Source of the DNA: Desulfofustis sp. PB-SRB1
GTDB lineage: Bacteria > Desulfobacterota > Desulfobulbia > Desulfobulbales > Desulfocapsaceae
Direction: 5' to 3'
Length of the DNA stretch: 64,000 nucleotides
Assembly: GCA_016722945.1 (NCBI GenBank)
Contig: JAEQMT010000037.1
Coordinates: 176,709 to 240,708, forward strand
The notes below the pieces were generated by a model that saw only the letters and a list, made by a program, of their open reading frames with translations, did not search any database and was not told the DNA's origin. Of this stretch, positions 53,280 through 60,747 are shown piece after piece. Positions within the stretch are counted from its first letter, which is position 1; each line of letters opens with the position of its first letter. The translations under genes were made by a program, and so were the position numbers.

Positions 53280-55841
53280 ATGTTCACCCGCATCTTACGA
53301 TTTTTTCCCTATCTGCTTTGCATCGGCGCCGTCTTCATTATTGCCGGTCTGTCGGCGCCCTTTCTTATCAACCGGATGGTATTGGCTGATGTCAAGCGCA
53401 TTGGTGAATTTGAAGTCAGCGAAATCAGCATCGACTATCTTGGCCTGTTCTCGGCAAGCGGCAGCCTGCGACTCTCATCAGGTGAACATGAATCGATTGT
53501 CGCACCGCGAATCCGCCTCCTTTATACACCACGCGGACTGCTCAACAGACAGCTTGACGCACTCCATATCGATGGGGCCCTGCTCCACCTGGAAAGAAGA
53601 TCCGGGCGCATCGGGGTGCGCGGCGCCATCCCAACTGAAAAGCCACAAGGCAGGTTAGACCCGCGGGAAGCGGCATGGCCGGTTGCCGTCAACAGTCTGA
53701 TCCTGCGGGACTGTTCCATCACCCTGCACGACATCAGCAGTACCCCAATGCGCACTACTTTATCGGGCGATCTTGCTTTTGGCTATCGCCGGGATGCGGA
53801 GAACAACTATCTCCCCGCCTCGCTGAGTGGTTCATACCGACTGAGCGGCACGGTTGCAGGCGCCGGCTCAATTGACGGATCTCTACAGGAAAACGATCTC
53901 GCCATTACGGCTACGATAGACGCGCTTCGTCTGGTAGATGGTCGCCAGGTACTGCCCGCTGCCGTCTCGCTGGCTGAATCGACCACCCTGAGCGGCACGG
54001 TCGCATTGCACATTGATCTTGCCCGTTCGGTGATCTCTCATCTGGAAGGTGAACTGGAAGCCGGCAACTATGGGGTTGACGCACAGACCGCGCATAATTT
54101 CGTAGAGGTGGCGGGACCGCTGCTTGCAATAAAGCTGCACGGCTCACCGGAGAGTCTGGTGTATGAGATCGGCCCGCTTGATGTGAAGCAACCCCTTACC
54201 GCCCGGGCTGAGCTGAGCGGTACGGTATCAGTGCGGCCCGGGGGTATAAAAACCAATGGCGCCCTTCATCTGCATGACCTTGCCCACGCATCTTACGGGT
54301 TTACTATTGCCCATCTTAACGGTTCGTATCAGGGCTTTCTCTCCGCTGAACAAGGGCTCGCATTTCACCTGGACGGCGCCATTTCAGAAGACAGCGGATT
54401 CGGGGTAACGGCAGGAGATCTGCGGGTGCGCGGCAAAAAGGCCGAATTATCCGCACAACTTGACCTGCGCCACGATTCTCAGCGCGGTACGGCAAGCCTG
54501 AAGGTGGACACCCTTGGCATCGCCGCCACCGATGACCAGTTCATGCTCACCGATATTTCCGCTGACATTGAGTTGGCACGAGTCGCCGAGATATTCGACG
54601 CAAGAATTTCAGCAGACATTGCCGAGGTGCAAGATTCCAGACATGGTTGGTACGCCAAGGGTATACGCCTTGAGCTCGGCCTCCCCCCACCATTTTCAAC
54701 CCGCGAAGAATCGAAACCCGGCGTCATCTCCCTGGCCGAACTGGGCCATCGCCACACCCCGCTTGCCAGTTGCCAGGCGAGCCTAACCGGCGACGGTGAT
54801 GCCATGGCCATTGAGGGCACGGTGACGGCCCTGTTTGACCCCGCTCTCGTCATGTCAATCAAAGGCGTCCTTGACCCGGTGAATGACCATCTGCATGTGG
54901 GCTGGCAGGTGCCGCTCTCATATCTTTCCACCGGCGGCCTGGCCGCGGTGGCGCCGATGCCCGCTGATCTCTCTGTAGATGGATTTGTCGAGGCGCGCGG
55001 CGCGTTTGAGCGGCGCGACGGCTCCCTGTATGGATCGGCCACGCTGCGCGTGAGTGATGCTATGGCAGCCGATACACGGCGCGGGCTCAGCCTGGGCGGC
55101 ATCAACTGCGCCGTAACCCTGCCGACGCTGCCCGCCCTCTCCACCTCGCCCAGCCAAATCTGCTCCGTCAACACTGCATCCCTCGGAAAACTAAGATTCA
55201 CCGATGCCGATATCACCTTTCGCCTGGAAGATGCCCGCACCCTGTTTATCGAGAAATCTCTTGCCGGCTGGTGCGGCGGCACCCTGGAATCGGGCAGCCT
55301 GCGGCTGCAATTGGGCAACGCCGATATCGGTACCACCTTGTTTGCCAGCCGCATCAACTTTGCCCAACTGCTCAAGCAGTTTGGTTTTGATGACACGGAA
55401 GGGGACGGATCGCTCAACGGCAGACTACCGGTTCGATTGGGACCGGACGGGCTGTTCTTCGACGATGGATTTCTATTTTCCACCCCCGGCGCCGGTGGTA
55501 TAATAAAATTTAACGATACCAGGATACTGCGCGAGGCCATGGCCAGCGACTTACAGACCAGCAATCTCGCATATGCCATGAGCGCCCTGGAGGATTTTGC
55601 CTATAACTGGGCACGCATCAGCCTTAACAATGAGCAGGAAGATGTGCTGCTCGCCATGGAACTAGACGGCAAACCACGTGCCCCGCTGCCCTATTCATTC
55701 AACCGCGACGGCATATTGATACGATCAGATGAAACCACCGAAGGGACACAACACCCGCTCAGGCTGGACATCAATCTGCGCCTGCCGCTTCTGGAAATGG
55801 TACAATGGGGACAACATATCAACTCGTTGATGGGAGAGTAA
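53280..55841 (+). CDS. ydbH: YdbH-like AsmA-superfamily protein
   Basis: 853 residues. One N-terminal membrane span (about 8-29), then a very long beta-rich region of the AsmA/TamB class. It is followed 5 bp later by a YnbE-like lipoprotein and then a YdbL-like protein, the same three-gene order as ydbH-ynbE-ydbL of E. coli, where the set carries phospholipid to the outer membrane. The family call rests on this order and on length. Confidence 0.85.
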   Translation: MFTRILRFFPYLLCIGAVFIIAGLSAPFLINRMVLADVKRIGEFEVSEISIDYLGLFSASGSLRLSSGEHESIVAPRIRLLYTPRGLLNRQLDALHIDGALLHLERRSGRIGVRGAIPTEKPQGRLDPREAAWPVAVNSLILRDCSITLHDISSTPMRTTLSGDLAFGYRRDAENNYLPASLSGSYRLSGTVAGAGSIDGSLQENDLAITATIDALRLVDGRQVLPAAVSLAESTTLSGTVALHIDLARSVISHLEGELEAGNYGVDAQTAHNFVEVAGPLLAIKLHGSPESLVYEIGPLDVKQPLTARAELSGTVSVRPGGIKTNGALHLHDLAHASYGFTIAHLNGSYQGFLSAEQGLAFHLDGAISEDSGFGVTAGDLRVRGKKAELSAQLDLRHDSQRGTASLKVDTLGIAATDDQFMLTDISADIELARVAEIFDARISADIAEVQDSRHGWYAKGIRLELGLPPPFSTREESKPGVISLAELGHRHTPLASCQASLTGDGDAMAIEGTVTALFDPALVMSIKGVLDPVNDHLHVGWQVPLSYLSTGGLAAVAPMPADLSVDGFVEARGAFERRDGSLYGSATLRVSDAMAADTRRGLSLGGINCAVTLPTLPALSTSPSQICSVNTASLGKLRFTDADITFRLEDARTLFIEKSLAGWCGGTLESGSLRLQLGNADIGTTLFASRINFAQLLKQFGFDDTEGDGSLNGRLPVRLGPDGLFFDDGFLFSTPGAGGIIKFNDTRILREAMASDLQTSNLAYAMSALEDFAYNWARISLNNEQEDVLLAMELDGKPRAPLPYSFNRDGILIRSDETTEGTQHPLRLDINLRLPLLEMVQWGQHINSLMGE

Positions 55842-55846
55842 CACAC

Positions 55847-56056
55847 ATGAACCAACACCTGCTGCGTTTCATAATAATCATCGGCACCGTTGCCCCGTTG
55901 CTCGGAGGCGGCTGCACCAGACATGAGGTGGAGGTGAAACCCGTTGAAGTGAAACCCATTCATATCACCATCGATGTGAATGTGAAGATCGATCGCGCCC
56001 TGGATGATTTTTTCAAAGAGATCGATCAGGCCGCTACCAAAGACATTCAGCCGTAG
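55847..56056 (+). CDS. ynbE: YnbE-like outer-membrane lipoprotein
   Basis: 69 residues from the ATG at 55847, just after the ydbH stop; an earlier in-frame start lies inside ydbH. A signal with lipobox LLGGGC (cysteine about residue 25) is followed by a short chain of alternating strands, VEVKPVEVKPIHITIDVNVK, matching YnbE. In E. coli it dimerises on YdbH at the outer membrane. Followed 9 bp later by ydbL. Confidence 0.87.
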   Translation: MNQHLLRFIIIIGTVAPLLGGGCTRHEVEVKPVEVKPIHITIDVNVKIDRALDDFFKEIDQAATKDIQP

Positions 56057-56065
56057 GAGAATCAC

Positions 56066-56440
56066 ATGAAGATACGAACTCACGCCACGGTGGTGCTGTC
56101 CATACTGTTTCTGTCTCTTTTTCTGGCTACCACCCTGGTGAGCGCCGCCGGTGAACAAGAGAGAATGCTTGCCCGGGTGCCGGAAATTAACGCTCTCAAG
56201 GCGCAGGGCATCATCGGCGAAAACAATCAGGGCTTTCTCGAGTTTCGCACCCCGGATCCCGCCAAACAGTCCTTGGTACAGGCCGAAAACAACGACCGGC
56301 GGGCGGTATACAGCCAGATTGCGGCAAGTCAGGGCGGCACCCCCGAATTGGTGGGTCGTCGACGGGCCGCCCAGATTGCCCAGATCGGCGGCGCCGGCCA
56401 CTGGTTTCAAAGACCAGACGGCTCCTGGTATCAAAAATGA
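56066..56440 (+). CDS. ydbL: YdbL-like DUF1318 periplasmic protein
   Basis: 124 residues: signal peptide (about 1-27), then the DUF1318 pattern, MLARVPEINALKAQGIIGEN, GFLEFR and ENNDRRAVYSQIA, ending in a Gly/Trp-containing tail WFQRPDGSWYQK. YdbL is thought to modulate YdbH-YnbE assembly. Preceded by a good AGGAGA ribosome site. A family B repeat begins 6 bp after the stop. Confidence 0.9.
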   Translation: MKIRTHATVVLSILFLSLFLATTLVSAAGEQERMLARVPEINALKAQGIIGENNQGFLEFRTPDPAKQSLVQAENNDRRAVYSQIAASQGGTPELVGRRRAAQIAQIGGAGHWFQRPDGSWYQK

Positions 56441-56445
56441 TGCTT

Positions 56446-56564
56446 TCGTAAAAACCTCAAAATTGCTTGCTGCCGTCATTCCCGCGAAAGCGGGAATCCA
56501 GTGATTTCAATCAACTATGGGTGTCGGGTCAATTCAGGTATTACGGGCATATGGGTTATTACGA
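56446..56564. repeat. Palindromic element family B, copy 2
   Basis: TCGTAAAAACC at the left, GGTTATTACGA at the right, and the inner ATTCCCGC GAAA GCGGGAAT hairpin. Same length (119 bp) as the other copies. The right half is the most diverged of the five. Confidence 0.88.
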
Positions 56565-56583
56565 GTTCATCAAAAATAATGGC

Positions 56584-56627
56584 AGCGTAAAACTTCGCTC
56601 TTTGTCGTGGTGGGATCGTTCGTTTAG
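56584..56627. repeat. Palindromic element family C, copy 3 (truncated)
   Basis: Only the left part remains: GCGTAAAACTTCGCTCT and GTCGTGGTGGGATCGTT, matching copies at 11514 and 32962. It ends just before cmoA, directly after a family B copy. Confidence 0.65.
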
Positions 56628-56660
56628 TTTCCGCGGCGCCATCACCTAGATGGGACACCG

Positions 56661-57392
56661 ATGAAAAAGCATGACCGTCTCTATCAGAGCGATTCGGTCC
56701 CCGAGGATTTTTCCTTTTCCGAGCCGGTGGTGGAGGTTTTCGACGATATGCTGGCGCGCTCGGTACCCCTGTATCAGGAGGTCGTCGAAGCAACCGCCGG
56801 TCTGCTCGATCGCCATCTTAAAGCAGCCGAGACCATCTGTGATCTCGGCTGCGCCACCGGCACCACCCTGCTTCATCTGGCCCGCTGCCTGCGTCATAAA
56901 TCACCACGACTGGTGGGGGTGGACTCATCTGAGCCGATGCTCACCAAGGCCCGGCGCAAGGCGTCGGGCTACAGCGGCGGCGGCAGGCTGGAATTTCGCC
57001 GGCAGGACATCGCCACCATAGCCGAGCCGGACTGCGGCGCCTTTATCCTGCACTACACCCTGCAATTTATCCGCCCGCCGCAACGCCCGCCGCTCATTGC
57101 CCGCCTTTTTGACAACCTGCGCCCCGGCGGACTGCTCATCATCAGCGAAAAAACCATAGTCGCCGATAAACGGCTCAACCGTACCTTTATCGACATCCAC
57201 CACGATTTCAAACGCACCCACGGTTACTCGGAACTGGAGATCGCCAAAAAACGTGAAGCCCTGGAAAACGTTTTAGTCCCCTTTTCCCGCCAGGAAAACG
57301 AAACGCTGTTACAAGAGGCCGGTTTTTCTCCGGTCGAGCCATTTTTACAATGGTTCAACTTTTACTCCCTGATTGGCGTCAAACCGCACTGA
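56661..57392 (+). CDS. cmoA: Carboxy-S-adenosyl-L-methionine synthase
   Basis: 243 residues, a class I methyltransferase fold. CmoA turns SAM and prephenate into carboxy-SAM. DLGCATGTTLLHLARCL (about 70), VGVDSSEPMLTKAR and the LQFIRPPQRPPLIARLF region match. Followed 9 bp later by cmoB, the enzyme that uses the product. Prephenate links it to the aro pathway whose genes occur elsewhere in the window. Confidence 0.94.
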   Translation: MKKHDRLYQSDSVPEDFSFSEPVVEVFDDMLARSVPLYQEVVEATAGLLDRHLKAAETICDLGCATGTTLLHLARCLRHKSPRLVGVDSSEPMLTKARRKASGYSGGGRLEFRRQDIATIAEPDCGAFILHYTLQFIRPPQRPPLIARLFDNLRPGGLLIISEKTIVADKRLNRTFIDIHHDFKRTHGYSELEIAKKREALENVLVPFSRQENETLLQEAGFSPVEPFLQWFNFYSLIGVKPH

Positions 57393-57401
57393 AACACAAT
57401 A

Positions 57402-58367
57402 ATGCGCTATCGCGACTGGCTTCCCGCCCATGTTGACCTGGCTGCAATCGAATCGATCCATACGGCGCGAGAACAGTGGGTCAGCCAACCCAAGAAAGGA
57501 TTTTTACGCTACCGTGTACCCTATGAGGTGCTGCGTGAGTTCAGGGCCGAGCATCGTGATTTTACAACCGATACGGTAACCATTGGCGCGGCGGAAGAGG
57601 TAAGCGATGAGAAACGTGCAGTCATCGAGCAAAATCTGCGCGGTTTCATGCCGTGGCGCAAAGGGCCGTTTTCCGTTTTCGGCATCGGTATCGACGCTGA
57701 GTGGCAGAGCAACCGCAAATGGGCACGGCTGCAAGCCCATCTCCCCGATTTACACGATAAGACCATAGCCGATATCGGCTGCAGCAACGGCTACTATATC
57801 TTTCGCATGATGGCCCACAAGCCGCGCTGGGTGTTGGGTTTTGAGCCGGCCATGCAGCCCTACTACTGCGGGCGCGCCCTGTTGGCCATGGCCGGTTGTG
57901 ACAATGGCGCCATCGACCTGCTTGGCGTTGAGCATCTCACCCTGTTTGCCGAAACATTTGATGTCATTTTCCTGATGGGTGTTATCTATCACCGTGCCGC
58001 CCCGCTGGATTGTCTGCGCACCGTTTGCCAGGCGTTAAAGCCGGGCGGCACGCTCATCTTCGAGTCACAGGCCATACCCGGAGATGAGCCGGTGGCCCTG
58101 TTTGCCGAAAAGACCTACGGCAAGGCGCCGGGCACCTATTTTATCCCCACCGGCGCCTGCGCCGTCAACTGGCTGAAACGGGCCGGTTTCAGCTCGGTGG
58201 ATTTATTTTACGCGCACCCCATGAACGGTGAAGAACAGCGGCGAACCGACTGGATGCACTTTGAGTCTTACGAACATTTCATCGACCCCGCCAATCAAGA
58301 CAAAACCGTGGAGGGGTACCCGGCGCCGTGGCGAATATTTATCAAGGCAGGCGTGAGAGCCTCGTGA
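57402..58367 (+). CDS. cmoB: tRNA U34 carboxymethyltransferase
   Basis: 321 residues. CmoB moves the carboxymethyl group of carboxy-SAM to 5-hydroxyuridine at tRNA position 34. The N-terminal extension, RKGPF-like WRKGPFSVFGIGIDAEWQSN, the DIGCSNGYYIFRM SAM motif and GVIYHRAAPLDCLR are diagnostic. Its TGA stop lies inside the left end of a family B repeat. Confidence 0.95.
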   Translation: MRYRDWLPAHVDLAAIESIHTAREQWVSQPKKGFLRYRVPYEVLREFRAEHRDFTTDTVTIGAAEEVSDEKRAVIEQNLRGFMPWRKGPFSVFGIGIDAEWQSNRKWARLQAHLPDLHDKTIADIGCSNGYYIFRMMAHKPRWVLGFEPAMQPYYCGRALLAMAGCDNGAIDLLGVEHLTLFAETFDVIFLMGVIYHRAAPLDCLRTVCQALKPGGTLIFESQAIPGDEPVALFAEKTYGKAPGTYFIPTGACAVNWLKRAGFSSVDLFYAHPMNGEEQRRTDWMHFESYEHFIDPANQDKTVEGYPAPWRIFIKAGVRAS

Positions 58368-58480
58368 AAACCCTGATATAGTTTACTTTCGTCATTCCCG
58401 CGAAAACGGGAATCCAGTGATTTCAAATGATTATGGATTTCGGTTCAGATCCACCATGACGGTGATAGAGGTCTTTCCAG
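58362..58480. repeat. Palindromic element family B, copy 3
   Basis: Begins TCGTGAAAACC, overlapping the cmoB stop codon, and contains ATTCCCGC GAAA ACGGGAAT and the ATCCAGTGATTTCAAATGAT stretch. The right end is worn (GGTCTTTCCAG). Confidence 0.85.
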
Positions 58481-58581
58481 CCCATCAGGCGTGAGCGACT
58501 AAAAAACCAAATTGTCTTTATCGCCCGGCCCGGGTATAAAGGATAGTTTGTACCGAAACCACATAAACCAAGAGGAGAGAA

Positions 58582-59127
58582 ATGGAAGCAGGCAATTGCA
58601 CCTTGTACAGCGGCGGCCTCAAAGGGGCTGAAAGCGTCTTTGGCGAGACCGCCGAGAAATACGGAATCACCGAGGTCATCTATACCTTTGAAGGGCACAA
58701 GCTCCACCGTGATATCAACTCGGTCATGCTCAGCGAGGCTGATCTGCAGCGCGGTGACATCAGCATGGAACTGGCCTCGCGGATGCTCAACCGCTCCTAC
58801 TATGAGACCGAGAAAATCAGAAAAGTCCTGCAGACCATCTTTCATATGGTCAACAGCGGCTACCAGATATTCGTCATCGGCGCCATCCTCGACGACCAGT
58901 CCGTCAAAGGCGGCACCGGCTGGGCGGTACAATTGGGCAAGATGTTCAACCGGCCGCTGCACGTCTTCGATCAGACCACCGAAAAATGGTGCACCTGGCG
59001 CGGCGCCTGGGAAGAGGACGAACCGCACATCAGTTACGAGACCTTTGTGGGCTCCGGTACCCGCTACCTCAGCGACGCCGGGCGTACCGCCATCGAGGCG
59101 CTGTTCGCCCGCTCGTTCAACGGCTGA
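58582..59127 (+). CDS. SLOG/Rossmann-like protein of unknown function
   Basis: 181 residues. The opening TLYSGGLKGAESVFGETAEKYGI and the later GYQIFVIGAILDDQSVKGGTGWAVQLGKMFNRPLHVFD suggest the nucleotide-binding SLOG (LOG/TIR-like) fold, related to proteins annotated as putative molybdenum carriers. Good AGGAGAG ribosome site. It stands alone between two family B repeats. The function is unknown. Confidence 0.75.
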   Translation: MEAGNCTLYSGGLKGAESVFGETAEKYGITEVIYTFEGHKLHRDINSVMLSEADLQRGDISMELASRMLNRSYYETEKIRKVLQTIFHMVNSGYQIFVIGAILDDQSVKGGTGWAVQLGKMFNRPLHVFDQTTEKWCTWRGAWEEDEPHISYETFVGSGTRYLSDAGRTAIEALFARSFNG

Positions 59128-59165
59128 GCTGCCGTCTCGGTCACCGCAACCATAGAGCTATTATT

Positions 59166-59211
59166 CCGGGATACAGGTTTTTTACGCAACCATGAGGGTG
59201 GCTGAAAAGGC
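59166..59211. repeat. Dispersed repeat shared with 13068-13113
   Basis: The about 45-bp block CCGGGATAC...TGAAAAGGC matches the block at 13068-13113 at about four of five positions. It lies just before a family B copy. Nature unknown. Confidence 0.6.
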
Positions 59212-59244
59212 CGCTTTTTACATATTCCCTTATTTCTGATGAAT

Positions 59245-59364
59245 TCGTAAAAAACCTTGAATTTGCTTGCTGACGTCATTCCCGCGAAAGCGGGAATCCA
59301 GTAATTTCAAATGATTATGGATTTGGGTTCAACTCCACAATGAGCGTAATTGAGATTTTTACGA
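59245..59364. repeat. Palindromic element family B, copy 4
   Basis: TCGTAAAAAACC at the left, ATTTTTACGA at the right, inner ATTCCCGC GAAA GCGGGAAT hairpin, and the middle ATCCAGTAATTTCAAATGAT shared almost base for base with copy 5. Confidence 0.92.
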
Positions 59365-59409
59365 AGCCATCATAATTTCTAACGGAGTGATTACATCGAG
59401 GCAGCAGGC

Positions 59410-59937
59410 ATGCATTTCTGTCCCCACTGTGGTGCGCCACTGACCAGGAAGATACCTGAAGCAGACGACCGGCCACGCTTCGTCTGTGAATCGTGTGGGG
59501 CGGTTCATTACCAGAACCCGATCGTGGTGGTGGGCGCCGTTGCTGAATCAGAGGGCAGAATTCTGCTGTGCCGGCGGGCTATCGAGCCGGCTTTTGACAA
59601 ATGGACGTTGCCGGCGGGCTATCTTGAAATCGGCGAAACCCTGCAGGAGGGAGCGGCCCGCGAAACCCTGGAGGAATCGGGGTATCACATTGTCGATCCG
59701 CACCCCTACGCCATCACCAACATCGTACGGGTCAACCAGGTCTACATCATGTTCAGATGCGCTCTGGGCGATCGGGTTGCCGCTGCCGGCAGGGAGAGCC
59801 TTGAAGTAGGACTGTTCACCCCGGAGGAGATTCCCTGGCAGCAGATCGCCTTTCGCTCAATCCTCAAAACCCTTGAGTTGTACCGCACGGATATGGAAAA
59901 AGGCAGCTATCCGGTCCACCTGTTTGATATCGCCTAG
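59410..59937 (+). CDS. NUDIX hydrolase with N-terminal zinc ribbon
   Basis: 175 residues. A zinc ribbon (CPHC and CESC) precedes the NUDIX domain; the NUDIX box GYLEIGETLQEGAARETLEE followed by SGY holds the metal-binding glutamates. The layout resembles NudC-like and ADP-ribose-type hydrolases. Substrate unknown. Flanked on both sides by family B repeats. Confidence 0.9.
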   Translation: MHFCPHCGAPLTRKIPEADDRPRFVCESCGAVHYQNPIVVVGAVAESEGRILLCRRAIEPAFDKWTLPAGYLEIGETLQEGAARETLEESGYHIVDPHPYAITNIVRVNQVYIMFRCALGDRVAAAGRESLEVGLFTPEEIPWQQIAFRSILKTLELYRTDMEKGSYPVHLFDIA

Positions 59938-60002
59938 CGTCGGGGGTATGCGTTTTTCTCTTCCACCCCTTGTGATTTATGCATACTTTAGTTGTGGTGA
60001 AC

Positions 60003-60121
60003 TCGTGTAAACCTCAAAATTACTTGCTGCCGTCATTCCCGCGAAAGCGGGAATCCAGTAATTTCAAATGATTATGGATTTCGGTTCAACTCCACAATGA
60101 GCGTAATTGGGGTTTTTACGA
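60003..60121. repeat. Palindromic element family B, copy 5
   Basis: TCGTGTAAACC at the left, GGTTTTTACGA at the right, and the inner ATTCCCGC GAAA GCGGGAAT hairpin. Nearly identical to copy 4 in the right half. Confidence 0.92.
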
Positions 60122-60229
60122 AGCCATCAGTTGTTGTACAGGATAATTACCTCACTAAGAACTCGCATGAGCGTAGCCGGCAATCTTTAATCGAATCTAC
60201 TTTTCAATTAATCTGATGGGGAACATATC

Positions 60230-60691
60230 ATGTCCGACACCTTGAATCTGGAACACATTTTTGAATATGACCCGAATTTTCAGACGATCATGCAGAACAT
60301 GCTCAGCTTTGCGTTGGAGTCCTCGTTTCAGGGGGTGATGATCACCCTGGCTGAGCCGGGATACCCGGTTATCTATGTAAACCCGGCATTTTGCGAAATG
60401 ACCGGGTACAGCTCCGAGGAGCTAATGGGAAAATCACCCGCCATTTTGCAGGGGGAAAAATCCGACCAGGGGGTGCTGGCGGAACTCAAGCAAAAGCTTG
60501 ATGACGGCGATATCTTCCATGGCAAAACCTACAACTATCGCAAGGATGGCTCGGAGTTCATCATGGAGTGGAAGATCGTCCCCATCCGCGGCGAAGAAGG
60601 GATCGTCTCCCACTACCTCGCCATCCAGCGTGAGATAACGGACGACACCCTGACCGACGGCAGCCTCGATACCAAACTGCCGATATTTTAG
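60230..60691 (+). CDS. Stand-alone PAS domain protein (LOV-like, no photoactive cysteine)
   Basis: 153 residues holding one PAS domain: VIYVNPAFCEMTGYSSEELMG, then the LOV-type loop GKSPAILQGEKSDQ and IFHGKTYNYRKDGSEFIMEWKIVPIRGE and HYLAIQREIT. In LOV photoreceptors this loop is GRNCRFLQG with a flavin-binding cysteine; here the cysteine is absent, so a light adduct is unlikely. No output domain. Good GGGGAAC site nearby. Likely a redox or small-ligand sensor that pairs with another protein. Confidence 0.87.
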   Translation: MSDTLNLEHIFEYDPNFQTIMQNMLSFALESSFQGVMITLAEPGYPVIYVNPAFCEMTGYSSEELMGKSPAILQGEKSDQGVLAELKQKLDDGDIFHGKTYNYRKDGSEFIMEWKIVPIRGEEGIVSHYLAIQREITDDTLTDGSLDTKLPIF

Positions 60692-60708
60692 CGCCACGCC
60701 ATTACACC

Positions 60709-60726
60709 GCTCTGACGAGTCAGAGC
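60709..60726. terminator. Short hairpin between convergent genes
   Basis: GCTCTGAC and GTCAGAGC form an 8-bp stem with a two-base GA gap, between the PAS gene and the convergent dehydrogenase gene. No T-run follows, so terminator activity is uncertain. Confidence 0.4.
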
Positions 60727-60747
60727 AGAAAGATCATATCTCCCCGG

